A stretch of DNA of 64,000 bases from a bacterium. Its GTDB lineage: Bacteria > Bacteroidota > Bacteroidia > Cytophagales > Cyclobacteriaceae. Positions 7,376-16,371 of the stretch are shown piece by piece. Within the stretch, counting starts at the first letter, position 1, and the number at the start of each line of letters is the position of its first letter. Made by a program: the position numbers and the translations under genes. Location: NCBI GenBank assembly GCA_024743255.1, contig JANSWY010000024.1:1-64000 (forward strand), in the 5' to 3' direction. The notes beneath the pieces are model-generated. The model had not been told where the DNA came from. It searched no databases and saw only the letters and a program-made list of their open reading frames with translations.

Positions 7376-10274
7376 AAACTAATACATAAGCTCCCCAGTT
7401 GAATGGGTTTTTATTTTCAGTCTTAAAGATGCTTCTTGCATTAAAAAAGGCTTCTTGTGGGTCTTCAACTTGTCTTAATTGTTCGTAATACAAATTCATA
7501 AACCTTCTTGCAGCCTGGTCATTGATTTTCACCAAACTAATCAAAACATTATCAGCACCTGCCACTAAAAAGGCTCTTTGAAGACCAAATACACCTTCAC
7601 CATTTTTTACTGTTCCTAATCCCGTTTCGCAGGCTGCCAATACCACGACACTAGTTTGATCGAGCACCAAATTCATTGCTTCATACGCAGAGAGAATACC
7701 GTCTTCATTTCCTGCTTTACTTAAGTATAGGCCACTACTATTTAATGGTTCGGTAAAACTTGGATCTTCGTTGAAGTAACCATGTGTTGCAATATGTACC
7801 ACACCGGGATTATTTAAGGCCTTTACTTTATCTTCAGTCGCATCATTATAATAAAAAGTCTCCGACCGCCACTTTCTGACATCCAATATGTTGGTAATAT
7901 CCTGAGCTTCTCTTTCAGCCCCTGGCAATGGAGCTAGCTTATAATTTTCGCCTAAAGTGGTAAATGCCGGATTCCCGAATATTCTTGCTTCACGTTTTAG
8001 GCGTTTCTTTTGTTTACCGAGGAAATCTTTAGTACTTGTAATATTGATGATGTCATATTTATCAGATACATATTGATCATTACTTGCATCATAAAATACA
8101 GAAGGATTCACTTTGTAAAATATACCATCTGGAGCCATGTATACGCGCTTGACATCTGGAATCTGCTGGTCCACTACTCTCCAGAACGTCCCATAACTTG
8201 TGGTGTCTTTTAACCCGAACTTCAGGAGGTTGGTGTATTTTGAAAACCCCCTATCAAAATCAGCATATTTCGACCATTTGATAGATTTTAAACTGGAATC
8301 TGATTCAATAATAAAGGCTACATAATCAGATCTGTCTTCAAACCCCTGGTTGATCTTTTCGTCTTCTACTTTGATGGAGTAGTTTCTGTATTGAATGATC
8401 TCCAAAGCAACTGAGCTGTCCGGCAACACTCCACCAATTTGCTGCCATGTATAATATCCTGAATTCTCCTGATCAGAAAATACCTTGAAACTAAGCGATA
8501 GTTTTTTCTCTAAATCATCAGACTCCTGCTCGAGCTTTTCGAGCGAAATACCATGCATGGAACGATCTTCCTCAGATAAAAGATAGGCCTGGGCCAATTT
8601 GTATTTTACATCTTTCCATTCCTCGTATGTTCGTTTAATGGATTGATCATTACTAGACTGAACCAGCTTTCTCATCTTGTCAGCCGCATAAAACAAAACA
8701 CCTTTTGTATTGATGAAATGATTTAGTGCTGTTTCTGACCATTTGGTGTCAAAATATTTATCTGAAAAGGCTAAAGCACAGAATCTCTCAACATTGTTTT
8801 TAGTCTCTTTGAAGTAAAGCTGGCGTTGCTGTCTGGTCAAAACCGGGAAGATCTGACGCATATGTTGAATTTCAATTTCAAGAGCTTCATTAAGTACTTT
8901 CAAGGCGTTAGTGGTGTCTCCACTTGCCAGATGGTATAAGCCCATGTCATTTAAGGATTTGATGTAGGTTGGATGATTTTTCCCCAGTGATTCCTCTCTA
9001 ACTTTTTTGGCATTATACAATAATTTACCGGCCAAAGAAATATTGCCTAATTGAATATATATGAGTCCAATATTGTTAAGTGTGGTAGCGTACCTTTGAT
9101 GATGCTCACCGTAGATCACCTTGTCCATATCAAGCACTTTCATATACAGGTTTAGTGCTTCGCTGAGATTGCCTAATTCTTTGTTGGTGTGTGCGAGATT
9201 ATTAATACAACTGGCATAATCCGGGTGCATGCTACCAAATAAATCACGAAACCCTTCAGCACTTTTTTTGAAATAATCCAAAGCCTCCTGAGTTTTTCCT
9301 TGCCGCATATAGATAGTTGCCAGGTTGTTCATCATATATGGCCTGATAGTTCGCATGTCCTGAGTGAGCTCCAAAGCATTCTCAAGATGTTTCTGAGCAG
9401 ATTGAATATCATTTATTTTATAGTACAGTAGTCCAAGACCATTGAGCGTTTCCAGGACCAGAATGGAATCACTTGGAAAGTCTTTGTTTTTCATTTCCAG
9501 ATTGTGAAGCAAATAGCTCTCCGAATCTGAGTATTCCCCCTGTTCAATTTTAAGAGCTGAGAGTCTATCAATGGCGGTTAAGTAAAGCATTTGATTTCCT
9601 CCTGCTTTTGACAACTCAATGGCTTCTACAAGTTTTTTCTCACTTGCATCCAAATCACCGAAGTGTCTGTAGGTTGTGCCAATTTCAATTAACAATCGTA
9701 TGGTAAGTGAGTCTTCAAGGAAAATCTCATCTCCAACAATTTCTGCAGCGTTTAAAGCTGTCATACTCTCATTGAATTTTCCCGTTTCACGATAAAAGAC
9801 TCCCTTTTTAAATAGATGAAAAACATTTTCCAGACTCTTATATCCGTATGCTTTTTCTACTATTTTATCAGCGGTTTTTAGCATTTCTCCTGCTTCTGAG
9901 AAATTACCGGTTTCATTATAAAGCGCTGATAAGTTGTAGTAAGTATCTAGTTGTTCGATGGAGGTTGAATCATCACTGGTTTTTGCTTGTGCTAATGCTC
10001 GTTTGAAAGTTTCTAAGGCCAGAGTTTGATCTTTGGCTTCCCAAACAGCCAACCCGACTAGGTTATAAACGCCGATTAGACCGATATCAACATTACATTC
10101 ATTTGCATCCAGTTTTTGCAACAGTTCATTGGAGTAATAAATGGTCTTTTCATTCTGGTGGTATTTAAAATATTCAATACTATCCAATAACTGAAGACAA
10201 CTTTGTGCCTGAGCTAAAAGTGGAGTAAACCCAATAAAAAGTATTAAAATGAAATGACCTACGCTTTTATTCAA
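7365..10274 (-). CDS. Exported TPR-CHAT protease-like protein
   Basis: 969 residues. A signal peptide (to AQAQSC) indicates export. Residues about 30-500 are tandem TPRs of the kinesin-light-chain kind (NNLATIYMRQGKTQEALDYF, NNLAHTNKELGN and others). Residues about 650-965 are a CHAT (caspase-like, clan CD) domain with the predicted dyad His831 in HIATHGYF and Cys882 in VVLAACETGLG. CHAT proteases are known as TPR-CHAT effectors and as CRISPR-associated Craspase; secreted versions are common in Bacteroidota but poorly characterised. The gene runs convergent to the PorE-like gene and overlaps its end by 11 bp, with no visible separate terminator. Substrate and partner are unknown. Confidence 0.9.
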   Translation of the reverse strand: MNKSVGHFILILFIGFTPLLAQAQSCLQLLDSIEYFKYHQNEKTIYYSNELLQKLDANECNVDIGLIGVYNLVGLAVWEAKDQTLALETFKRALAQAKTSDDSTSIEQLDTYYNLSALYNETGNFSEAGEMLKTADKIVEKAYGYKSLENVFHLFKKGVFYRETGKFNESMTALNAAEIVGDEIFLEDSLTIRLLIEIGTTYRHFGDLDASEKKLVEAIELSKAGGNQMLYLTAIDRLSALKIEQGEYSDSESYLLHNLEMKNKDFPSDSILVLETLNGLGLLYYKINDIQSAQKHLENALELTQDMRTIRPYMMNNLATIYMRQGKTQEALDYFKKSAEGFRDLFGSMHPDYASCINNLAHTNKELGNLSEALNLYMKVLDMDKVIYGEHHQRYATTLNNIGLIYIQLGNISLAGKLLYNAKKVREESLGKNHPTYIKSLNDMGLYHLASGDTTNALKVLNEALEIEIQHMRQIFPVLTRQQRQLYFKETKNNVERFCALAFSDKYFDTKWSETALNHFINTKGVLFYAADKMRKLVQSSNDQSIKRTYEEWKDVKYKLAQAYLLSEEDRSMHGISLEKLEQESDDLEKKLSLSFKVFSDQENSGYYTWQQIGGVLPDSSVALEIIQYRNYSIKVEDEKINQGFEDRSDYVAFIIESDSSLKSIKWSKYADFDRGFSKYTNLLKFGLKDTTSYGTFWRVVDQQIPDVKRVYMAPDGIFYKVNPSVFYDASNDQYVSDKYDIINITSTKDFLGKQKKRLKREARIFGNPAFTTLGENYKLAPLPGAEREAQDITNILDVRKWRSETFYYNDATEDKVKALNNPGVVHIATHGYFNEDPSFTEPLNSSGLYLSKAGNEDGILSAYEAMNLVLDQTSVVVLAACETGLGTVKNGEGVFGLQRAFLVAGADNVLISLVKINDQAARRFMNLYYEQLRQVEDPQEAFFNARSIFKTENKNPFNWGAYVLVSRN

Positions 10275-10367
10275 TGTAATTGGAATTATGGATATATATA
10301 AAAATAATACATTTTCCTTCCTTGTGAATTGAAAAGCCCCAATTTTCGATAAAAGCGGATTCCTGGT

Positions 10368-10733
10368 CTATTTTCTATTACTGTACGCCCATAGGATTAA
10401 TAGCGGGTGAATTATGATCAGTCTTACCCATGCTACCCAGGCAGGAACACATAGCCCATCGGAGACACACCCTCCTAATTCAATGAAATACCAATGAGAT
10501 GGAATAAATGCTACCAGCATGGCTATTGTCAGGTAAGCTGAAATTTTCCTTGTTTTTTGAATGGCAAACCCAATACCCAGCAATATTTCAATAATGCCTG
10601 CAGCAACGTTTATGAATTCCGGATATGGGAAATAATCAGGTATAAGCGGAAGGTAAAATCCTGGGTCTCTAAAGTGATTAAATCCAGCGAAAATATAAAA
10701 TGCGACAATTAAGACTCTGCTTACTTTTTTCAT
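10368..10733 (-). CDS. DoxX/MauE-like small membrane protein
   Basis: 121 residues from the ATG at 10733, which forms an ATGA overlap with the preceding gene's stop; an ATG four codons upstream (10745) is an alternative. There are four hydrophobic helices, with the DoxX-like signature FAGFNHFRDPGFYLPLIPDY near the N terminus and GIIEILLGIGF in the second helix. The family is associated with quinone/redox membrane functions but usually lacks a known reaction. It is the last gene of a three-gene minus-strand operon with a flavin reductase and another four-helix protein, divergent from a photolyase gene. Confidence 0.85.
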   Translation of the reverse strand: MKKVSRVLIVAFYIFAGFNHFRDPGFYLPLIPDYFPYPEFINVAAGIIEILLGIGFAIQKTRKISAYLTIAMLVAFIPSHWYFIELGGCVSDGLCVPAWVAWVRLIIIHPLLILWAYSNRK

Positions 10734-11143
10734 TTTAATTGCCATTTAAGGTTTTTGTGTACAGAGTATAAGATTGCAAAAAATGGATACCACCAGATTA
10801 AGTCATTTGTAAAAAGGGTAGCTCCGAACCCTAGTGGGGCGTTACCAGTAAAGTAATTCATCACGAACCCAAGTGGTCCGAATAATTTCCCTATTAATCC
10901 AACTGCAACAATTGGCCAATGTCTCAATGGAGAATAGCTCGCCCACCAATACCCTAAACCGTAAACACCAATCACCATGCCCATGCCTTGCCAGATCATA
11001 GGGTGATTCAGGGGCTCCATTCCCGTAAGGGTAAAGAAATGATCTGGAAAGAAAATTACCCAGGCTCCCCAAATCAAGTTGTAGATAGCAGCAACTTTAA
11101 GCACCAAACCCATCCAGGGCTTTTCCAATTCTTCTATATTCAT
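10730..11143 (-). CDS. Four-helix membrane protein of photolyase operon
   Basis: 137 residues, four predicted transmembrane segments (LVLKVAAIYNLIWGAWVIFF; MIWQGMGMVIGVYGLGYWW; IVAVGLIGKLFGPLGFVM; the last near WWYPFFAILYS). No catalytic motif is visible, and I know no experimentally defined function for this family; similar proteins are sometimes labelled alkyl hydroperoxide reductase without clear support. It overlaps both neighbours through ATGA stop-start junctions (flavin reductase upstream, DoxX-like downstream), so the three products are probably made together. Confidence 0.75.
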   Translation of the reverse strand: MNIEELEKPWMGLVLKVAAIYNLIWGAWVIFFPDHFFTLTGMEPLNHPMIWQGMGMVIGVYGLGYWWASYSPLRHWPIVAVGLIGKLFGPLGFVMNYFTGNAPLGFGATLFTNDLIWWYPFFAILYSVHKNLKWQLK

Positions 11144-11787
11144 TTCAGGTATTCGTTTATTTGAGTAGTTGGTTGATTAGGTCTTGCATAATTAAACCTT
11201 GCAATCTTTTTTGGACTGAGATATGCATCCAAGCCATTAATAGAGGTAGTATCAGCTTCATTCAAATCAATAAAACCATCAGTCTTGATAAGATTTTCTT
11301 TCAGTTTTATTTCCTGAATACTACCAAGCACCAGAATTGTATCATTTATTGCTATTTTATACTCTTCTTCGAACTTCATACCTATTTGTATGTGCGATTC
11401 TTTCACATATGGTACTCCTCCAAAACCTGATAATTCTTTTGTGAAACCACAGATTTCAAATTCATCTATCTCTTCCTCATATTTTGCAGATGTCTGGTGA
11501 GCCTGTTCTACAATTTGGCTATTAACATGATTAATGGTATAGTACCCAATGTCCTTTATGTTCTTGTAAGTATTTCTTGGGACCGTGGTAGGCCTTGTAA
11601 CAAACCCCAAAACTGCAGGATTACTTCCAAAATGAGTGACGGAACTAAACACAGCAACATTATATATGCCTTTTTCACTTACCGTTCCAATCAAATTAGA
11701 ACTTTTGAATCCAGAGATTGAATTAATGAAATTATTCCGGTACAATCGCTCCATACCCTGTATCTCTTCTCTTGAAATTGATAACAT
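11140..11787 (-). CDS. Flavin reductase family protein (FMN-binding split barrel)
   Basis: 215 residues from the ATG at 11787; longer in-frame starts would run into the divergent photolyase gene, so they are disfavoured. The conserved flavin-reductase core is visible: NLIGTVSEKGIYNVAVFSSV, then NPAVLGFVTRP with PRNTYKNI, then a TINHVN segment and an HIQIGM beta-barrel strand. Members bind FMN/FAD and supply reduced flavin or act as oxidoreductases. Position as the first gene of an operon divergent from a cryptochrome/photolyase suggests a link to flavin supply in light repair (inference). Confidence 0.88.
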   Translation of the reverse strand: MLSISREEIQGMERLYRNNFINSISGFKSSNLIGTVSEKGIYNVAVFSSVTHFGSNPAVLGFVTRPTTVPRNTYKNIKDIGYYTINHVNSQIVEQAHQTSAKYEEEIDEFEICGFTKELSGFGGVPYVKESHIQIGMKFEEEYKIAINDTILVLGSIQEIKLKENLIKTDGFIDLNEADTTSINGLDAYLSPKKIARFNYARPNQPTTQINEYLK

Positions 11788-11847
11788 ATTCAATTTTATA
11801 ATTTGAATACCCAACAAATACAGACCCGATAATGTTGGTTTTTTTGT

Positions 11848-13362
11848 GTGAAACAAAATCAAAAGAAATATCAAAAGCTTGCTCTGATACTTGGGGATCA
11901 ATTATTCCCAGACCATAGTGCTCTGGAACCAGATGAAGAAACTCTGTTCTTTATGGCTGAGGATTATGATTTATGTACTCATTTCAAATACCACAAGCAT
12001 AAATTGATCTTATTCTTATCGGCGATGAGATCGCATGGTGATTTCATCAGGACTAGTGGTGACCTTGATTACTGGGAATTAAACGAATCAAACAGGAATA
12101 AATCTTTTGAGGATAAGCTGAAAGAAACAATTCTAAAGAGCGGTATTTCGGAGATTTCCACTTACGAAGTTTCGGATTCCTTTTTCAGAAATAGATTACT
12201 GAAGCTGGCGGAAGAACTGAATCTTAAAATATCCTTTAAATCCTCACCAGCATTTCTTACCAGTCAATCCGATTTTACTAATTACCTGGGACAGGTCAAG
12301 AAACCATTTATGCATACCTTCTATCAGAGACAAAGGAAAGCAATGAATCTTTTGTTGGATGAGTCAGGAAAACCAATGCATGGTAAGTGGTCATTTGATG
12401 AGGATAACAGGAAGAAGTTACCAACCAAGACTTACGTCCCACAAAGAAATGTTGCAGCTTCAACTACTCACACTGAAAAAGTTATGAAGCTGGTCGATCA
12501 ATTATTCCATGATCATCCTGGTGATATTAAATTCTTTAATTGGCAGACTACAAGGGATGGTGTATTGAATGAGTTACAGCATTTCCTGGATGAAAAGTTT
12601 AGTCATTTTGGTCCGTATGAGGACGCCATTGAACCGGAACACACCTTTATGTTTCACACCACATTGTCACCTTATTTGAATATGGGTATTATTACTCCTC
12701 AGGAATTGGTGAACGCAATTGTCAGCTATGCTCAGAAAAATCAAATTCATTACCCAAGTGTGGAAGGTTTGATTCGACAAATTGTTGGATGGAGAGAATT
12801 TGTGAAAGGTATTTATGACAATTATGAGGAAAAGCTGCAATCAAACTTCTTCGATCATAAGAATACCATGAAAGCGTGTTGGTATGACGGGACCACAGGA
12901 ATAAAACCTTTGGATGATAGTATTAAGAAAGCTGTACAGCATGGATATACACATCATATTGAAAGACTGATGATACTGGGCAATTTTATGTTGCTGTGTG
13001 AGATACATCCTGATGAGGTGAATAAATGGTTTATGGAAATGTATGTTGATTCTGCGGATTGGGTGATGTTGCCAAATGTGTATGGAATGAGTCAATTTGC
13101 AGATGGAGGAATTTTTGCGACCAAACCCTATATCGCAGGAGCCAATTATATCCTCAAAATGAGCCATTATAAGAAATCAGAAACATGGGTAGAAACTGCA
13201 AATGGATTGTACTGGAGGTTTATTGATCGGAATAGAAGTTTATTTCAGAGTAACCCCAGAATGTCAATGATGACCAGGACATTAGATAAAATGGATGATC
13301 AGAAGAGAAGCAATTTGTTTGAAAAAGCTGAGACTTTCATTTCCTCAGTAACAAACAATTGA
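11848..13362 (+). CDS. Cryptochrome/(6-4) photolyase of the PhrB/COG3046 type, FeS cysteines missing
   Basis: About 504 residues starting at GTG (no suitable ATG; start still uncertain). The N terminus LALILGDQLFPDHSAL and the antenna domain fit the prokaryotic FeS cryptochrome/photolyase family; the FAD domain carries MFHTTLSPYLNMG, GWREFVKGIY, HHIERLMILGNF and MSQFADGG (from Met414). Known members hold a 4Fe-4S cluster through one Cys before the HHIxRLM helix and three in a C-x2-C...C-PF-x-LYW segment. Here the first aligns with Pro in GIKPLDDS, and the later segment reads SHYKKSETWVETANGLYW, shortened and without cysteine. The fold and FAD motifs look intact, so it may still repair DNA or sense light without a cluster (inference). 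Confidence 0.88.
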   Translation: MKQNQKKYQKLALILGDQLFPDHSALEPDEETLFFMAEDYDLCTHFKYHKHKLILFLSAMRSHGDFIRTSGDLDYWELNESNRNKSFEDKLKETILKSGISEISTYEVSDSFFRNRLLKLAEELNLKISFKSSPAFLTSQSDFTNYLGQVKKPFMHTFYQRQRKAMNLLLDESGKPMHGKWSFDEDNRKKLPTKTYVPQRNVAASTTHTEKVMKLVDQLFHDHPGDIKFFNWQTTRDGVLNELQHFLDEKFSHFGPYEDAIEPEHTFMFHTTLSPYLNMGIITPQELVNAIVSYAQKNQIHYPSVEGLIRQIVGWREFVKGIYDNYEEKLQSNFFDHKNTMKACWYDGTTGIKPLDDSIKKAVQHGYTHHIERLMILGNFMLLCEIHPDEVNKWFMEMYVDSADWVMLPNVYGMSQFADGGIFATKPYIAGANYILKMSHYKKSETWVETANGLYWRFIDRNRSLFQSNPRMSMMTRTLDKMDDQKRSNLFEKAETFISSVTNN

Positions 13363-13415
13363 AGAATTTGACTGTTAAAATTCCATAAAATCTATCATAT
13401 TTGAGAGTTGAAATG

Positions 13416-13440
13416 TTTCAATATTTTTTGGAAGTTTAAG
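13416..13440 (+). promoter_or_regulatory. Candidate operator, copy 1 (upstream of GbsR/MarR gene)
   Basis: TTTCAA-TATTTT-TTGGAA is a near-perfect inverted repeat followed by AGTTTAAG, ending one base before the regulator's ATG. It matches 23 of 25 bases of a second site in front of the ECF sigma gene. A further inverted pair, TTGAAA-TG-TTTCAA, overlaps its left side. The position suggests autoregulation by the GbsR/MarR protein (inference). Confidence 0.6.
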
Positions 13441-13441
13441 A

Positions 13442-13954
13442 ATGAGTGAAGAGCTAAAATACGATAATGCGAAAGCTTCTTTGATTGAAGCGTGGGGTTC
13501 TCTTGGAACAAGCTGGGGAATTAATAAGACAATGGCGCAGATCAACATCCTATTGTTAATATCCTCCAAACCCCTCACTACTGATGAAATCATGGATGAA
13601 TTAAACATCTCAAGGGGGAATGCCAATCTCAACTTAAGAGCATTATTAGATTGGGGTGTCATCTATAAAAAACATATTCCAGGAGACAGAAAGGAATACT
13701 TCTACTCTGAAAAGGATATTTGGGAAATGGCCAGGATAATCTCGAGGGAACGAAGGAGAAGAGAGTTAGAACCTGCATTGAAGGTTTTGAAAAAAATAGC
13801 AGAGCTTGAATCCAACGGTAACGAAGATGCTGAGGAATTAAAGAAAGTATCGAAAGATCTTGAAGAATTCACCACACAAGCCATGCAACTGCTTGAGAAA
13901 CTGTCAGATATGGAGAAAAGTAAGATCGGAAAATTGCTAATTAACATGATATAA
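13442..13954 (+). CDS. GbsR/MarR family transcriptional regulator
   Basis: 170 residues. A winged helix-turn-helix occupies about 25-90 (TMAQINILLLISSKPLTTDEI then ISRGNANLNLRALLDWGVI and a wing PGDRKEYFY), followed by helices rich in Glu/Lys (about 105-165) that probably form the dimerisation coiled coil. This is the GbsR-type branch of the MarR superfamily. It sits between a cryptochrome gene and an ECF sigma gene inside a light-repair cluster, and a palindrome lies directly before its start and again before the sigma gene. Likely job: repressor of itself and of the sigma gene (inference). Confidence 0.9.
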   Translation: MSEELKYDNAKASLIEAWGSLGTSWGINKTMAQINILLLISSKPLTTDEIMDELNISRGNANLNLRALLDWGVIYKKHIPGDRKEYFYSEKDIWEMARIISRERRRRELEPALKVLKKIAELESNGNEDAEELKKVSKDLEEFTTQAMQLLEKLSDMEKSKIGKLLINMI

Positions 13955-13972
13955 AAATTTTTTTTATTGAAT

Positions 13973-13997
13973 TTTCAATATTTTTTGAAAGTTTGAG
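13973..13997 (+). promoter_or_regulatory. Candidate operator, copy 2 (upstream of ECF sigma gene)
   Basis: TTTCAATATTTTTTGAAA is a perfect inverted repeat with six-base arms and six-base spacer, followed by GTTTGAG. It lies just after the regulator's stop and 53 bp before the sigma-factor ATG. It is the same element as at 13416, with two differences over 25 bases. Confidence 0.65.
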
Positions 13998-14049
13998 AAA
14001 CATTATAATAACTTTTGTGGTTTATACATCAAAGTAACTGCAAAAGAAT

Positions 14050-14544
14050 ATGGAAACTACCTTCGATTATGCTTTAGACTCACACAGTAAACCGTTAATG
14101 GGTTTCGCTTTAAAGTTGACTAAAGACTACAATGATGCAAGTGACCTGCTTCAGGACACAATGATGAAAGCATTCAGCAATCAGCACAGGTTTCAAGAAG
14201 GAACAAACTTATCAGCTTGGTTGCATACAATAATGAGGAACTCTTTTATCTCAAACTATCAGCGTATGGTGAGACAGAAGACTTTCATCGACAAAACGGA
14301 TAATACATACTTCATCAATTCACAAAGCACCTCTAAAGCAGATGACGCTACTGTGGATTTGAATTATAAAGAATTGCTAAATGAGATTAAAAGATTAGAT
14401 GATCTCTATAGCGAACCATTTCTAATGTATTATGAAGGATTTAAATATCATGAAATTGCAGATAGAATGGGTGTTCCAATTGGAACGATTAAAAATAGAA
14501 TACATGTAGCAAGGCAGAAGATTAAAGGCTTTGTGAAAAGATAG
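14050..14544 (+). CDS. ECF RNA polymerase sigma factor
   Basis: 164 residues. Region 2 (about 10-75) has DASDLLQDTMMKAF and LSAWLHTIMRNSFIS; region 4 (about 110-160) has the HTH FKYHEIADRMGVPIGTIKNRIHVARQKI. No anti-sigma gene is adjacent; instead the gene lies directly downstream of the GbsR/MarR regulator with a shared operator-like palindrome. ECF factors in photolyase or carotenoid clusters often run light or singlet-oxygen responses (known for other phyla), so it may activate the surrounding photolyase genes (inference). Confidence 0.92.
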   Translation: METTFDYALDSHSKPLMGFALKLTKDYNDASDLLQDTMMKAFSNQHRFQEGTNLSAWLHTIMRNSFISNYQRMVRQKTFIDKTDNTYFINSQSTSKADDATVDLNYKELLNEIKRLDDLYSEPFLMYYEGFKYHEIADRMGVPIGTIKNRIHVARQKIKGFVKR

Positions 14545-14579
14545 GTTAAGTTAGTTAGATGTGTAATGTGAAGTTGGTT

Positions 14580-14605
14580 AGGCAGGGGCGATAAGTTCCC
14601 TGCCT
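14580..14605. terminator. Hairpin between convergent genes
   Basis: AGGCAGGG and CCCTGCCT form an 8-bp perfect stem with a 10-base loop between the sigma gene and the convergent membrane-protein gene. There is no long T-run, so it is a weak or bidirectional terminator. Confidence 0.55.
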
Positions 14606-15009
14606 TAAATGTTGACAAAGAAAGTAATAGCTAATACTACCGTCCAGATAAGGGCTCTGCCAAGATTAAATTGAATGAGTGATTTGATTGAATCCTCAAT
14701 GTCAGTACGCATAGAAATCTTGTTGTGGAGTGGTACCGCGTGAACAAAAGTGATATACCAGGCAGCAAGAACTAACGCCAAAGTAACAACTTCAAGAGGG
14801 GATTTATCCTGGTATAAAATATAGCCGTGAAGGAATAGCTGAGAGATCATTAAAGGCATCACAACAATCGTAATTCCTTTTGTATAGCGATGATGCCACC
14901 GTTCCAGATTGGAAGGGTTAAAATATTGAAAGGCTGGATATACTACGAGTTGAACTAGCCAAATCATAATAAAAACGCCAAAGTCAATCATTGTTATTAG
15001 CGTGTTCAT
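14605..15009 (-). CDS. Four-helix membrane protein, photolyase-cluster associated
   Basis: 134 residues with four hydrophobic helices (MIDFGVFIMIWLVQLVVYP; ITIVVMPLMISQLFLHGYIL; VVTLALVLAAWYITFVHAVP; ALIWTVVLAITFF). Polar residues inside or next to helices include LERWHHRYTK and HAVPLHNKI, with several histidines that could bind a metal or haem (speculative). It is divergent from the DASH cryptochrome with only 51 bp between start codons, and a 22-bp palindrome sits right at its start. I do not recognise a defined function. Confidence 0.75.
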   Translation of the reverse strand: MNTLITMIDFGVFIMIWLVQLVVYPAFQYFNPSNLERWHHRYTKGITIVVMPLMISQLFLHGYILYQDKSPLEVVTLALVLAAWYITFVHAVPLHNKISMRTDIEDSIKSLIQFNLGRALIWTVVLAITFFVNI

Positions 15010-15010
15010 A

Positions 15011-15032
15011 GGGAAGAAACATGTTCCTTCCC
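15011..15032. promoter_or_regulatory. 22-bp palindrome in divergent promoter region
   Basis: Arms GGGAAG(A)A and T(T)C(C)TTCCC flank a central ACATGT; 20 of 22 bases are symmetric. It sits one base from the minus-strand start codon and 28 bp before the cryptochrome ATG. It could be an operator shared by both genes or a leader hairpin. Confidence 0.5.
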
Positions 15033-15060
15033 GATTTTGTTAGACTTTAAAAGGAATTTG

Positions 15061-16371
15061 ATGAAAGCAATAGTTTGGTTTAGGAGAGATTTGAGAGTAC
15101 GTGATAACGAAACACTAAAACAGGCTCTTGAAAATTTCGATGAGGTGTTCCCAATTTACGTGTTTGATGAAAGTGAATGGAAAGAAACAAATCTTGGCTT
15201 TCCAAAAACAGGGTCATTCAAAACTAAATTCTTATTTGAATCTGTTAGTTCACTAAATGAAGGAATTAAGGAACTCAATGGAAAGCTAATCATTAGAAAG
15301 GGAGATCCTGCCAGAATTATTAATAGTTTAGCTCAGGAACTTGGGGTAAGCACAGTCCTAGCCTCCAAAGAATGTACAACTGACGAAATCAAACAAGAGC
15401 TGCAGCTAGAGAAATTACTTTGGAAGAACGGCATACAACTAGAACTGATTTGGCAAAGTACGCTATACCACCTATCAGACCTACCCTTTCCAATAAGCCA
15501 CTTACCAGATATCTTCACGGAATTCAGGAAGAAGGTTGAAAAAGAATCTTCAGTTCGGGATGAAATACAGGAAATCGCACCTTTTAAGAAATCAAGCTCA
15601 GTCGCTTCTATTCAAATTCCAACTTATTCTGATCTGGGGCTGGCTGAACCATGTCTGGATAAGTTATCGGCATTTCCTTTCAGAGGAGGTGAAGACAATG
15701 CATGGGACAGGTTGAGAGATTATTTTTGGGAGAATCAACATCTAAGTAATTACAAAAATACCAGAAATGGAATGATCGGTACGGAGTTTAGCTCTAAGCT
15801 TTCTGCATTTCTGTCTTTGGGAAATATTTCCGCCAGAAGCATCTATCATCAGGTGAAGAAGTACGAGAAAATGCTTCAAAAGAATAGCTCTACTTATTGG
15901 CTGGTATTTGAACTGATTTGGAGAGACTTCTTCCAGTTTGTTGCTAAACGATATAATAGCAGATTATTCAAAGTGACTGGAATAAAGTTGAAAGGCATTT
16001 CATATAATGAGGAGGTTGAGACATTCCGAAAGTGGTGTTATGGAGAAACAGGCCAGCCGTTTATTGATGCCAACATGCGAGAACTCCTCGCAACTGGCTA
16101 CATGAGCAACAGAGGAAGGCAAAATGTTGCCAGTTACCTGGTCAATGATTTAAAAATTAACTGGACCTGGGGAGCCATGTGGTTTGAATCTCTTTTGATT
16201 GATTATGATGCTGCAAGCAACTGGGGAAATTGGAATTACATCGCAGGAGTAGGTAATGACCCAAGAAGTGATCGCTATTTCAATACTGAAAGTCAAGCTG
16301 AGAGATATGACCCGAAAGGAGAGTTTGTCAACCGGTGGTTGGACCGTTCTGATATGTCATTAAAATACTAG
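15061..16371 (+). CDS. DASH family cryptochrome/photolyase
   Basis: 436 residues from the ATG at 15061, preceded by AAAAGGA. The N terminus [19 protein letters not shown] is the classic photolyase start. The FAD-binding half shows [39 protein letters not shown], and [20 protein letters not shown], which are DASH-type signatures, and ends near [24 protein letters not shown] proteins repair cyclobutane pyrimidine dimers, mainly in single-stranded DNA, with FAD and a folate antenna. It ends 4 bp inside the convergent DUF2256 gene. Regulation may use the palindrome at 15011. Confidence 0.93.
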   Translation: MKAIVWFRRDLRVRDNETLKQALENFDEVFPIYVFDESEWKETNLGFPKTGSFKTKFLFESVSSLNEGIKELNGKLIIRKGDPARIINSLAQELGVSTVLASKECTTDEIKQELQLEKLLWKNGIQLELIWQSTLYHLSDLPFPISHLPDIFTEFRKKVEKESSVRDEIQEIAPFKKSSSVASIQIPTYSDLGLAEPCLDKLSAFPFRGGEDNAWDRLRDYFWENQHLSNYKNTRNGMIGTEFSSKLSAFLSLGNISARSIYHQVKKYEKMLQKNSSTYWLVFELIWRDFFQFVAKRYNSRLFKVTGIKLKGISYNEEVETFRKWCYGETGQPFIDANMRELLATGYMSNRGRQNVASYLVNDLKINWTWGAMWFESLLIDYDAASNWGNWNYIAGVGNDPRSDRYFNTESQAERYDPKGEFVNRWLDRSDMSLKY

